A DNA stretch of 64,000 nt from Procambarus clarkii (taxonomy: Eukaryota > Arthropoda > Malacostraca > Decapoda > Cambaridae). The translations under genes were made by a program, and so were the position numbers. Location: the NCBI RefSeq assembly GCF_040958095.1, contig NC_091173.1:12837500-12901499 (forward strand), read 5' to 3'. The notes under the pieces were generated by a model. The model saw nothing but the letters and a program-made list of their open reading frames with translations, searched no databases and was not told where the DNA came from. Below are positions 31,672 to 41,790 of the stretch, piece by piece. The first letter of the stretch is position 1. Each line of letters begins with the position of its first letter.

Positions 31672-31843
31672 TGGAACCATCGTGGCCGAGTCGGTTAAGG
31701 CAGGTGTAGCAGAGGCAGAAAGAAATGGTATTTTTTTTTTTTACCTGCTTCCACTATTTACCTAGCAGTAAATAGGTAACAGGGAGTTCGTCACCTGTTA
31801 TGGGCTGCAACCTGGGGAGGTGTGTATGTGTGTGTGTGTGTGT

Positions 31844-31937
<94 letters not shown>

Positions 31938-32065
31938 CATAAATAAATAGTGGACAGGGTAGAGAACACATAGTTCTGGAGTCAGTATATTAGACAGACG
32001 GTTAAAAAGGCGGAGCCCAAGAGCAAACACCTCCATTCTGCAGACACAAATAGTAAATGCTTGAT
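31672..32065 (+). mobile_element. tRNA-headed SINE with internal (GT)n
   Basis: The head reads CATCGTGGCCGAGTCGGTTAAGGC (tRNA-like A-box region, without a good T-arm). The body is TTTACCTAGCAGTAAATAGG and GGGCTGCAACCTGGGGAGGTG. A 116-bp GT repeat (31821-31936) follows, then the LINE-like tail TTAGACAGACGGTTAAAAAG, GCGGAGCCCAAGAGC and TTCTGCAGACACAAATAGTA. Confidence 0.8.
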
Positions 32066-32681
32066 TGGTGTGCCATTTAAGTGCTGGGACCCTCCAATGA
32101 AAAACACTCAGCACAAAAATATCAAAATTCAGATATATGGGGTCGTGGAGGTCGCAAATGGGGGATTCAACCCACGTTAAAGATGGTACAGAGGGGACGA
32201 CTACAACCAACTTATGATAGTACCCTACCACCCATTACTCACCCTGCAAAGTAGAGAAAAACGATTCCCAAGCATCTCCCCCCCCCCTCCTATCCCCTCA
32301 ACCTCGGACAATATACACACAAAGGTGCATAGTAATAATTCAATTACTTATCTTAATCTACAAAATAAATGTTACACAAATAACGAACATAAGTAAAACA
32401 AAGAACAAAATGAAGACATCGATACTGCGTTCCAAAAAATATATACAACAACAAAGGCGGCCCACCAAACCACAAGAGATGCATTAGATAAAGAGACGGA
32501 CGCAGGAGGCTGCTAAACAAAGGAATGACAGAACAGATAATCAATGCAAATGGGGTGATGCACACGCGGACGCAGCCATTGACGCACACGGACTCGAGAG
32601 ACGCACGTGGACGCAACCAGAGACTAAGGCAATAGCTGAGAGGAGCGTCGGAGAGGAAGTGTCACGGTGGCCACGTCTAGC
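32066..32681. other. Unique sequence
   Basis: No gene was recognised. Confidence 0.4.
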
Positions 32682-32694
32682 AACACACACACAC

Positions 32695-32740
<46 letters not shown>

Positions 32741-32945
32741 AATGGAAATGTAATGCATTAGGAAGTGATGTGGTGGAGGCTGACTCCATACACAGTTTCA
32801 AGTGTAGATATGATAGAGCCCAACAGGCTCAGGAATCTGTACACCTGTTGATTGACGGTTGAGAGGCGGGACCAAAGAGCCAGAGCTCAACCCCCGCAAA
32901 CACAACTAGGTGAGTACAACTAGGTGAGTACACACACACACACAG
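32682..32945 (+). mobile_element. LINE 3' module with (AC)n on both sides
   Basis: An (AC)n tract (32682-32737) leads directly into EWKCNALGSDVVEADSIH, then SFKCRYDRAQQAQESVHLL (RT C-terminus). The LINE 3' end GACGGTTGAGAGGCGGGACC, GAGCTCAACCCCCGC and CAACTAGGTGAGTACAACTAG then passes into (AC)n again at 32930. It is strongly 5'-truncated, at the same point as the copy at 49488-49677. Confidence 0.85.
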
Positions 32946-33129
32946 ATGTCAATCTACAAGAAAGAGGAAAGACAGAAACTGTTAAACTATACCCCTCATA
33001 TCAATAACAAGTAGCCCCTGCAAGTTGCTCGGGGCTGATCCGAAGGTAGCTGGTAGAACATTTGGTACTAATCAGTTTTGTCTCAAGGCACTAACACGGT
33101 TTTTGGTAAAATAAAATCTTGATAAACTT
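32946..33129. other. Unique sequence
   Basis: No gene was recognised. Confidence 0.4.
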
Positions 33130-33368
33130 GCAGGAGTTCTAGTAGAAGACAGAAATCAACCAAGAGAGAGAAGGATGGGCAGACTGCACATTCATAGACT
33201 GTCAGAAAGCATTTGATATGGTCCCACAAGAAGCAGGCTGGTGTATCGGAAAGTCTTTAGGTGGGTCAGAGTCTCTCTCTCAGGGAGGAAACAAAGGGTC
33301 ACAGTGAGGCCAGAGACATCAGAATGGAGAGTGGAGTACCACAAGGGTCAGTTTTAGAACCCATGCTG

Positions 33369-33979
<611 letters not shown>

Positions 33980-34614
33980 AACAACCTGGCAGGAAATTCG
34001 CTCCTTCATATCAATCTTTGCAGATGATGCAAAACTGATGAAAGTCAGGATAGAGATAGATAGTGAGGCATTGCAAACGTATTGGAACGAGTGCGAAGGC
34101 CAGTAGAGCAGTGTAGGACGAAGGGAAGACATTCTTCAATCAGAAAAGGAGAAAGACCTGGGAGAAGACACGACCTCAAATCTGATGGAAGAGGCTCACA
34201 TTAGCAGAATAACAACAGCTGCATATGACATACTGGCTAACATCCGTGTATCCTTCAGAAATCTGGACAAATATCTTTCAGGGTCTTATATACTATGAAG
34301 GTGAGACCCACTCTTGAATATGCATCCCCAGCATGGAACCCTTACCTGAAAAATGACAAGAAGAAAATTTCCAGAGCTTGGATTGCAACAAAACTCGTTC
34401 CCGAGCTGAAGGGATTAAGCTACAAAGAAACACTGAGAGAATTGGACCTATGAAAATGGAGGAGTGATAGAATCTTATCTGTTATCATATCCCCTAAAGA
34501 AAACTGATAAATTAGGCAACGCAGCATTGTTCAAAGTTAGGAACAGTAGAACGAGGGATAATAGATGGAAACTAGAGACGTAAATGAGTCACAGGGACGT
34601 CAGAAAGAACTTGT

Positions 34615-34790
34615 GTTCAGAGTTAGAACAGAGTTCAGAGTTAGAACAGAGTTCAGAGTTAGAACAGAGTTCAGAGTTAGAACAGAGTTCAGAGTTAGAA
34701 CAGAGTTCAGAGTTAGAACAGAGTTCAGAGTTAGAACAGAGTTCAGAGTTAGAACAGAGTTCAGAGTTAGAACAGAGTTCAGAGTTAACT
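34615..34790 (+). repeat. 18-bp minisatellite inside RT coding sequence
   Basis: About 9.6 units of TTCAGAGTTAGAACAGAG follow directly after MSHRDVRKN. In intact RTs that point reads FFSVRVVSKWN, and the repeated unit encodes FRVRTE, close to F-S-V-R-V. The array thus grew from the RT sequence itself. Units are almost identical. Confidence 0.95.
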
Positions 34791-34984
34791 TGTTAAAAGT
34801 GGAATAGGGCTTTGAAGCCGATTCGATTCAAAGTTTTAAATTAACATGTGATAAAAACGTGAAAACTGAGTCATTGCATTAATCTAAGAGCGTTCGGAAA
34901 GCGGGGCCCAGGAGCCTGTAGATCCTTCCCTGCAAGCACATCTAGGTGAGTACACACTCAAGTGTGAACTCACCTAAATACTTA

Positions 34985-35216
34985 GTACCTGAACGAGCCA
35001 CAGATACATTAGAAATAACTTTTTCGTCGTCAGAGTAGTTAACAAATGAAATTCATTATGAAGTGATGGAGACTAACTCCATACTCGGTTTCAAATGTAG
35101 ATATGATACAGCCCAACTGGCTCAGAAAAATTGTACACCAGTTAATTGATGGTTGAGAGGCGGGACCAAGGAGCCAAAGCTTAACCCCCGCAAGCACAAC
35201 TAGGCGAGTACACACA
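34985..35216 (+). mobile_element. LINE RT C-terminus and 3' end
   Basis: The remnant of SVRVVNK-NS-SEVMETNSILGFKCRYDTAQLAQ is followed by TTGATGGTTGAGAGGCGGG, ACCAAGGAGCCAAAGCTTAA and CAAGCACAACTAGGCGAGTACACAC. It is a 5'-truncated copy close to the shared 3'-end consensus. Confidence 0.85.
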
Positions 35217-36716
35217 AGGAAATACCAATAAAGAACATTTTATAAACGTAAGATTGCTGGAAATGACGAAAGAACAGAGGTCTGGGTGAGAGGTGAGAAA
35301 GGGGAGAAGTTAGAGATTGAGAGAGAGAGGGGGAAGAGAGAAATAGAGGAAGAGATGAGAGAGATGTGAGATGCGAGAGGGGGAGAGGTGAGAGAGGGAG
35401 GGGGCAAGAGGTGAGGGGAAAATAGGGACCTAGGGATGGGGAAGAAGTATGAGAGAGACGGGAGACTTAGGGATTGAGAGTAAGAAAGATCGAGAGGAAA
35501 AAGAGACAGCAAGAGAGAGAGTGAGGAATGACATAGTGACAAGCAAGAAAGTGAAGAAACAGAGAGGGAGGAGAGAGAGAAGAGAGAAAGAGACGAGGGA
35601 TGCTCGGTCCAGCCATCTCATCTCCAATACCAATTAAATCAATAAGTGTAACTGGCGACTGTGGTGCGATGGTGGGTGGTGGTGGGTGTGGGGTGGGGGA
35701 GGGGGTAGGGGGTGTGGGCAGTCGTTGATGTGGGGGGGGGGTAGAGTGGGGGGTAGAGTGGGGGGAAGGGGGGGTTAGCAGGGAGGGGCAGTGTGGCCGG
35801 AGTCCTAATTCACAGAAATAATTATCTTAAATTGCTCTTGATCAAAGGATAACCACTTTAGATAATGACTTCCATAAACTGATTACTAAGAACACATTCC
35901 GATCCCTTTATGCCAAAATGTATACGTTTTTGGTCAGTACAGGAACTCGCGTAAAGCTTCAGCAACACAATAAAGCTCTTTGAATATCTATAATTACAAC
36001 ACTGACAAAACAAAACAGTATATGATATGTAAACATTCAAAGAAGACCGAGACGACGTAGTGACGGGGGGATGGGGATACGAGGGGGTGGAGATCTGTCC
36101 GTCGAGGGCTCGTTGATTGATCGCAACGTTGTTAGTTTCCCCGCTGCTCAAGAGATGGCGGGCACCTCAACTCCATGGGTGCTCAACAGATGGCGCACAC
36201 CGCCCCAACCTCGGGTCCAGGGAGCATCAGCAAGCGGCTGTTGCAAGGCACGCGTGCTGCCTGCCAAGTTCCGATGCCTTAGACGCCCTCGCGGGGAATT
36301 TGCTGGAATTGGGTTATATTCCAAGATTTCGGAGTTTATTACCGCCGCCATTACAGCGTGGTAGTAAAAGCAGAGAGTAGTGGGGCTGTGTTGAGTTGCC
36401 ACTATAGTACGCTTGCGCGGGACGAGGGCGTAACATGTGCAGGGATAACCATATTTATCCTCACTCGCAAGAGCGTGGAAAATGCAGTATTCAAGGCTAC
36501 AGTATATTAAGAATGTTGAAAGATTTGTCAATATTCTTCAAGTCAATTTATCAAGTCCGAATCAATTTATCAAACTAAACGGCTAAAACAGGAACTGAAC
36601 ACATCAGTAATAAATGTGTTCGAGTGCATGGGGGGAGTTGTGTAAAACCCTCGTTTGTGCCTCGGAGAGGCTGCAGGATCCAGTAAGTTCAGTAGAACTT
36701 CGGTTTCAACTCCTTT
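35217..36716. other. Purine-rich, G-rich and unique sequence
   Basis: The stretch 35260-35610 is GA-rich low complexity. The stretch 35660-35800 is G-rich with TGGGGG repeats. The stretch 36060-36380 is unique and CpG-containing. It holds two copies of a 21-bp word (GCTCAAGAGATGGCGGGCACC at 36146, GCTCAACAGATGGCGCACACC at 36181). Overlapping open frames there have no recognised domain. Confidence 0.45.
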
Positions 36717-36830
36717 TCCATGTCGTAGCTCAGTCGATTAAGGCAGCGTCTGGGATGCTCTCGGACGCAAGTTCGAATCCTCGTCACGGCCCTTGTGGAT
36801 TTGTACATCAGTAATAAGACCTGATTTTGC
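36717..36830 (+). mobile_element. tRNA-derived SINE, 'GTCGTAGCTCAG' family
   Basis: The tRNA-like head has TCGTAGCTCAGTCGATTAAG (A-box) and CGGACGCAAGTTCGAATCCT (T-arm and B-box). The tail CACGGCCCTTGTGGATTTGT follows. The anticodon arm region is irregular, so this is not a functional tRNA gene. Copies form the palindrome at 37.3-37.4 kb. Confidence 0.8.
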
Positions 36831-36928
36831 TAGAGGAAGCATACGAGTACTCATGATCTCACGAGCGTGTGTACTCACCTAGATGAACTTGCGTTCCTAC
36901 CCCCCCCCCCCCATAACATGACAGAAGA

Positions 36929-37029
36929 GAGAATCTTTCTGTTGTTATAGATCCAGCTACTCGGAATAAGTTCCAAGTAGCACGGGCTATGGTGAGCCCG
37001 TAGTGGACCTACCTGGCCGAGAATCTTTC
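36929..37029 (-). mobile_element. Hairpin retroposon family A, 79-bp copy with 11-bp TSD
   Basis: The element 36940-37018 is flanked by perfect GAGAATCTTTC (36929-36939, 37019-37029). It has a TGTTGTTATAGATCC end, the CTACTCGGAATAAGTTCC..GTAG stem, and the ACGGGCT/AGCCCGT hairpin. Confidence 0.92.
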
Positions 37030-37258
37030 GTGTCAGCAAATTTAACAACTCTCAGGTTCTTTGCAAGACTACACAAGCATCACTAAAGTATTGGAGAGAA
37101 CAAGAGGAACTGGAAATATAGTAAGCGCAGCGGCACTGGAAGCAGTAGGAGGAGGAGGAGCAGTGTGTGAACAAGATAACTGGTTTGTTGAAAGGCGAGT
37201 TATATGTCAAGGAGACGAAGGGAATTAGTGAGAGTTTTTAAGTAGAGATATGAAGGAA

Positions 37259-37456
37259 GGCGAAGCTGAGGGAACAAATCCACAAGGGCCGTGACGAGGA
37301 TTCGAACCTGCGTCCTGGAGCATCCCAGACACTGCCTTAATCGACTGAGCTAGGGATGCTCCCGGACGCAGGTTCGAATCCTCGTCACGGCCCTTGTGGA
37401 TTTGTTCATTTGATGCATCACGTTATTGTGATCTCTGTGTGTGGCGAAGCTGAGGG
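37259..37456. mobile_element. Palindromic SINE with 14-bp TSD
   Basis: A perfect 14-bp duplication GGCGAAGCTGAGGG (37259-37272, 37443-37456) flanks a unit made of two SINE copies in opposite orientation. The minus-strand arm (37273-37353) covers tail to A-box. The plus-strand arm (37354-37442) starts at GGGATGCTCCCGGACG and runs to the tail end. The arms pair over about 55 bases around a spacer of about 25. Confidence 0.88.
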
Positions 37457-37603
37457 TTTCTGGTGCGGGAAGCAGACTTAGGATGAAAAGTTATTTTAGC
37501 TCAAGAGTCGGCGATTGATAAAATTGAGGGGAGAGCCAAGACGAGAGTACGACTTGTAAACTCGAAAAAAATTGTCGAATCAAGAAACTGCGGTTCGGAG
37601 ATG

Positions 37604-37785
37604 CGTAAGCACAGATGACTGATTGATAAAGATTAAGCCACCCAAAAGGTGGCACGGGCATGAATAGCCCGTAAGTGGTGGTGGCCCTATTGAGCCATTA
37701 CCAGTATCAAGAGCTGATACTGGAAATCTGTGGAGGTGCGACTGCACCCTGCGTGACGGGAGATGTCTCCCGTCGTAAGCACAGA
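37604..37785 (-). mobile_element. Hairpin retroposon family B, full 158-bp copy, five hairpins, 12-bp TSD
   Basis: Perfect CGTAAGCACAGA repeats (37604-37615, 37774-37785) flank 37616-37773. Inside are five successive hairpins. They are GCCACC/GGTGGC (37637-37653), ACGGGC/GCCCGT (37654-37672), CCAGTATCA/TGATACTGG (37701-37723), GGTGC/GCACC (37735-37748) and GACGGGAGA/TCTCCCGTC (37755-37774, two-base loop). In the inferred sense direction (minus) the unit ends AATCTTTATCAATCAGTCA. The shorter copies at 5.4, 12.0 and 41.1 kb retain only the two 3' hairpins, as expected of 5' truncation. No coding frame or polymerase III boxes are seen. Confidence 0.92.
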
Positions 37786-37814
37786 GGATCAGGGAATCGA
37801 TAAAAACACTTCAG

Positions 37815-37865
37815 AGGAGGATATCAGGAAAAGAAATGACTATATAGCACTGTGCATAGGCTTGC
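37815..37865 (+). mobile_element. SINE body fragment ('GGACGGT' family)
   Basis: The block ATATCAGGAAAAGAAATGAC then TATATAGCACTGTGCATAGG resembles the ATCAGGAAAAAGCG..TATATAGCACTTGG body of the 3.1-kb copy. Only about 50 bp is recognisable. Confidence 0.5.
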
Positions 37866-37957
37866 GGTAGACAGAGTGATAAGCTAGCTCGGTTTTCATG
37901 ATTTACATTTCCCCTTGTCCCTCACCACCTCTCTTGCCTTAAAACGGCTTTCCCCTC

Positions 37958-38053
37958 TTTTTGCTGCTAGTGTATTACGCGCTCACTATAGCCCGTGCTA
38001 CATAGAAATTTTGTTCAGAGTAGCTGAAAATAAATCAACAACATTTTGTTGCT
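37958..38053 (+). mobile_element. Hairpin retroposon family A, decayed copy
   Basis: The element spans about 37970-38043 with CGCGCTCACTATAGCCCGTG, AGAAATTTTGTTCAGAGTAG and AAATCAACAACA tail. The flanks TTTTGCTGCT and TTTTGTTGCT differ at one base. The first hairpin has decayed (ACGCGCT against AGCCCGT). Confidence 0.75.
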
Positions 38054-38109
38054 CAATTCCGACTTTATTAGGGCTCCAAGAAGGACCGAAACGTTGCTAC
38101 TTTCATTTT

Positions 38110-38345
38110 ATTTCACATGTGTAGGTTGGATGATCTTTGTTGAAGTCCAGTTGCAATATCTTAGATCACATCTGTAGACTGTCTAGTTCATTGTACATTG
38201 TATTTCAGTCCTCATTATCGTCAGCAAACATTGATAGGCTAAGCCTACTTCCTACTTTGAGTCGTATACGCATATTAGGAACATGATGGGCCCCTGCTAC
38301 TGACCCTTGAAGTCCTCCACTCATTATCTCTCACCATTCTCATCT
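38110..38345 (-). mobile_element. LINE RT fragment around motifs B and C
   Basis: The minus strand reads LQGSVAG and GPIMFLICVYDSK (PQGSVLGPILFLVYVNDL in the good copy), then SLSMFADD (motif C), then LQLDFNKDHP in another frame. It is short, frameshifted and non-functional. Confidence 0.75.
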
Positions 38346-38671
38346 TACTCATTATCTCTCACCATTCTCATCTTACTGTAATACGTAGCCCTTTTCTTTC
38401 TGAAGGGTAATTCACCCAAATTAGCAAAACCAGATCCACCACCCAACTACATTAGTTTACACAAGAGTAGTTTGTTAAGAACAAGTGTCAAAAGCTTCTT
38501 GGCAATGCAGTAAAATGCAGTTAGTAAAAGTTAGTAAACGATGGCACAACCTAGTTGTGTTATGCTATTTTTTATGCTATAGTTATGCTATTTTTTTTAT
38601 TCAAAACTCGACCCAATTAGCAACAAATCCCAACACCAACAAATACTGGCTTGCAAATTATATTAAGTTGC

Positions 38672-38868
38672 GAAAATATTATTATCAAATTTATTATTAT
38701 CAAATATTGTTATCAAATTTATTATTATCAAATATTATTATCAAATTTATTATTATCAAATATTATTATCAAATTTATTATTATCAAATATTATTATCAA
38801 ATTTATTATTATCAAATATTATTATCAAATATTATTATCAAATTTATTATCAAATATTATTATAAAAC
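38672..38868. repeat. AT-rich ~28-bp minisatellite (TATTATTATCAAATTTATTA)
   Basis: About seven units with 14-bp half-repeats (ATTATTATCAAATT) occur here. The I/K/Y-rich frames are artefacts. Confidence 0.92.
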
Positions 38869-39329
38869 ACTATATCAAGTTGCTGAAAATATTATCCTGG
38901 CCTTTTAAGCTGGTCCTGAATGTTCTTGCACTCCTCAAGGGCCACAGTATATCCAAGGAACCCAAGTGGTACTATAGTGGCAAGAAATGAGGATGAATAT
39001 AGATGAATACCATAGATGAGTCAAGAAAGACGCTGAAGCACACGTGCCGTCTTCCATCCTAACAACATCACTACAATGGAGCTAGAAACAAAAGCATAAC
39101 TTTAACCGGAGTCAATTGAGTAAATGAATAATAAAAAAAAATTTAAGAGGAAGTATCTCCTGTCGAATATAATATATCACATGTTGATTAATTAACACTT
39201 TAATCTATTGTTGCAAGGCATAGCTTGCCCCTTTAAATGCTGATTTAATTAACTTGTATAAGCCTTTAATAATGATCACTAATCACCAAATGTTACGTCT
39301 TCTACTATTATTAGGAATTTAAAGGGATA

Positions 39330-39472
39330 AAATAACGATAAATGAACAGAACAAAATGCGGACTAGTGAACAGGACAAAATGCGGACTAGTGAACAGAAT
39401 AAAATGCGGTCTAGTGAACAGAATAAAATGCGGTCTAGTGAAGAGGATAAAATAGTTAAATGAACAGGACAA
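39330..39472. repeat. 24-bp minisatellite (GAACAGAATAAAATGCGGTCTAGT)
   Basis: About five to six units, with ACAAAATGCGGAC and ATAAAATGCGGTC variants grouped in pairs. Confidence 0.92.
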
Positions 39473-39576
39473 ATCCGGATAAATGAACTGGACAAAAATG
39501 TCCAATTAACTTGGACAATTAACTTAAGGTCTATTAAGGTCTTATCCGCCTTGTGGGTTTCTAGGGGTCGCAATCA

Positions 39577-39712
39577 AGTTACCAAGCTTACAACCGGTTA
39601 TCAAGGCCCCAACCGGTTATTAAGGCCCCAACTGATTAATAAGGCCCCCAACCGGTTATTAAGGTCACAACTAGCTTAATGACCAACTTGCAAGTATAAT
39701 TCCAATAAAACT
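39577..39712 (-). repeat. Inverted counterpart of the 28.2-kb minisatellite
   Basis: The reverse complement reads GGAATTATACTTGCAAGTTGG, then GACCTTAATAACCGGTTG units. The same unique flank and unit occur at 28145-28315 on plus. Sequence order is preserved, so the flank and array share ancestry. Confidence 0.85.
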
Positions 39713-39734
39713 TAGGATGAAAATAAACTTTCGT

Positions 39735-39868
39735 ATGTGCGCTCACCTAGTAGTGCTTGCGTGTGTGTTTACTATTTGTGCCTGCACAATCGATCTATTA
39801 GCTCTTGGACTCCGCCTTTCTAACCAGTCTATTTTCCCCTCTGTGATGTCTACTATATTATATATATA

Positions 39869-39928
<60 letters not shown>

Positions 39929-40095
39929 ACACATCCCCAGGAAATAGCCCGTAGCAGCTGTCCAACTCCCAGGTACCTATTTACTGCTAGGTGGACAGGG
40001 GCATCAGGGTGAAAGAATTTCCATTTGTTTCTGCCTCAGCCGGGAATCGAACCCTTACCCTTAGGACTACGACCCCTGAGCGCTGTCCCCTCATC
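39735..40095 (-). mobile_element. tRNA-headed SINE with internal (AT)n
   Basis: On plus, the tail (GTTTACTATTTGTGCCTGCA, CTCTTGGACTCCGCC) is followed by (AT)n at 39853-39925. The body CCCGTAGCAGCTGTCCAAC..GTACCTATTTACTGCTAGG and the head T-arm GCCGGGAATCGAACCC..AGCGCTGTCC follow. It has the same layout as other copies but with AT in place of GT/AC. Confidence 0.85.
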
Positions 40096-40106
40096 CCCGA
40101 AACCCC

Positions 40107-40107
<1 letters not shown>

Positions 40108-40181
<74 letters not shown>
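40108..40181. repeat. (GT)n microsatellite
   Basis: A pure GT run of about 73 bp. Confidence 0.97.
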
Positions 40182-40182
<1 letters not shown>

Positions 40183-40208
40183 AACCATTCAGGGTTCAAG
40201 CTATAGTC

Positions 40209-40450
40209 TGGGAGCCGGTCGGCCGAGCGGACAGCACGCTGGACTTATGATCCTGTGGTCCCGCGTTCGATTCCGGGCGCCGGCGAGAAACAATGGGCAG
40301 AGTTTCTTTCACCCTATGCCCCTGTTACCTAGCAGTAAAATAGGTACCTGGGTGTTAGTCAGCTGTCACGGGCTGCTTCCTGGGGGTGGAGGCCTGGTCG
40401 AGGACCGGGCCGCGGGGACACTAAAGCCCCGAAATCATCTCAAGATAACT
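40209..40450 (+). mobile_element. tRNA-headed SINE, near-complete reference copy
   Basis: The head GGAGCCGGTCGGCCGAGCGG (A-box region) continues through CACGCTGGACTTATGATCC to CGCGTTCGATTCCGGGCGCC (B-box and T-arm), a class II-like tRNA shape. The body is GGGCAGAGTTTCTTTCACCC, CAGTAAAATAGGTACCTGGG and GGGCTGCTTCCTGGGGGTGG. The end is GGACCGGGCCGCGGGGACAC, then CCCGAAATCATCTCAAGATAAC. The altered anticodon region and following body rule out a functional tRNA gene. Confidence 0.9.
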
Positions 40451-41091
40451 TTACTAACTCGCCAGTATATTTTGTTCCAATGATATACAGTATCTCACCA
40501 AGAAGTATAACCCCAATGGTGTCGGTGTTATACACACCAGAGCTACTTTAGTCGTGGTTTACGTGTGAGTTATAATGGCACCGAACCCCTCTCAAGTTCC
40601 TATCTCTGTATCTACTTCTACAGTGCTCTTAAGAAGTAGATACAGAGAAGTAGATTTATGTCCCCTCCCCCCTCTCTTAACTTCACGCTCAGTTACTGCA
40701 CAAAGTGAGATCTCCGGCTCCCTCGTACACTCTGTATTGTCTTTTCGTCATAGCGGTTGTGCCCTCAAGAATGTAAAAGGCTTATATAATGCAAAGAGCT
40801 GTGTTCTGCCGGAGCCTCAGCCAGTCCATCGAGACAAAGACTGAGGGGCAGATATAGCCCAAGCTGCTTTGTCCCCTTTGAGATGTCTCTTATTGTCTCA
40901 ATAAACTCACTTGAACTTGAGACGAAGACTGTTAATGATATATGTCTCGAGTGACATACCCCGTGAACATAAAGAGCATATAAAGTGTATAAGACACTGC
41001 AGAAGGTCTACTGGCCTATACAAAGGCACCTGCAAATTATATGTCCCCTTTGCTTCTCACCTTTCTCTAGCCTATTTATTGCCTGCATTTA
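40451..41091. other. Unique sequence
   Basis: The stretch 40585-40660 contains inverted ATCTCTGTATCTACTTCT/AGAAGTAGATACAGAGA arms (40603-40620 and 40633-40649). No gene was recognised. Confidence 0.5.
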
Positions 41092-41168
41092 CTTCCTCAT
41101 CACTTACGGGCTATTCATGCCCGTGCCACCTCTTGGGTGGGTTAATCTTTATTAATCTTCCTCATCAC
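41092..41168 (+). mobile_element. Hairpin retroposon family B, 53-bp copy with 12-bp TSD
   Basis: The element 41104-41156 lies between perfect CTTCCTCATCAC repeats (41092-41103, 41157-41168). It carries the ACGGGC/GCCCGT and GCCACC/GGTGG hairpins and the TTAATCTTTATTAAT tail. It is the same 53-bp length as the 5.4-kb copy. It sits at the start of a foldback-family repeat (ATCACAATCGACTTGAG). Confidence 0.92.
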
Positions 41169-41285
41169 AATCGACTTGAGAATGGTCCAGGACGGACCGA
41201 AACGACGTCGTCCCTTCACCTTCCAATGTGTGGTCTGGTCATCATACTTTAGCCACGTTATTGTGACTCATCGCCTATACATGTC
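41163..41285 (+). repeat. Single arm of the 'GGTCCAGGACGGACC' foldback repeat
   Basis: AATCGACTTGAGAATGGTCC, AGGACGGACCGAAACGACG and CCCTTCACCTTCCAATGTGTG, then CACGTTATTGTGACTCATCG. This is one arm of the palindromes at 47.5 and 52.7 kb. Confidence 0.8.
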
Positions 41286-41319
41286 CCCTACATTGATATA
41301 TATTATGTCTAGCCTACGC

Positions 41320-41790
41320 CCTGAAACAATCAAATGATCCTACGTTTGTTGTGCTATCCGGTAATTTGTTCCATAAATCTATAACCCTATTTCCACATCA
41401 GTATTTATCCAGGACTTTACTGCATCTAAACTTATCCCAATTATATCTAGTGTTATGTTTATTAATGCATTTAAAACTGTATTTACATCCCGTTTGTTAC
41501 CCTTTAATCCATCTGTATACCTCAGTCATGTATACCACAGTCATGTATACCACAGTCATGTATACCACAGTCATGTATACCTCAATCATGTACACCTCAG
41601 TCAAGTCCCCTTTACTCTCATTCTACAGAATGTAAATTAAGCATATTTTAATCTCTCTTCTTAAGGGAGGCTCCTGGGATTAACTTTGTCATCCTACCGC
41701 ATAAGCTTTTAAGTAAAGTTGTGCCCACCCGTTCGAATTTCTTGATACTTTCTGACAACTAAGAGTTGCCCAGCATGATGGGGATTTTAG
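41320..41790 (-). mobile_element. LINE RT fragment with an internal 15-bp minisatellite
   Basis: The minus strand encodes RMTKLIPGASLKKRD, then KGDLTEVYMI expanded into VYMTV units, then EVYRWIKGNKRDVNTV and NYRIAQQT. These follow the order RATRLVPELRG, RGDMITTYKILRGIDRV of the good copy but look like another subfamily. The 15-bp unit (ACCACAGTCATGTAT, 41519-41605) is repeated about six times in frame with the gene. Confidence 0.7.

Noticed and set aside
36717-36795. tRNA gene (GTAGCTCAGTCGATTAAGG...GTTCGAATCC)
   Set aside because: Same tail and repeated copies at 37.3-37.4 kb show it is a SINE head.
40209-40285. Functional tRNA gene with class II-like shape
   Set aside because: It continues into a repeated SINE body and recurs at least six times in the window with the same body; the anticodon arm is irregular.
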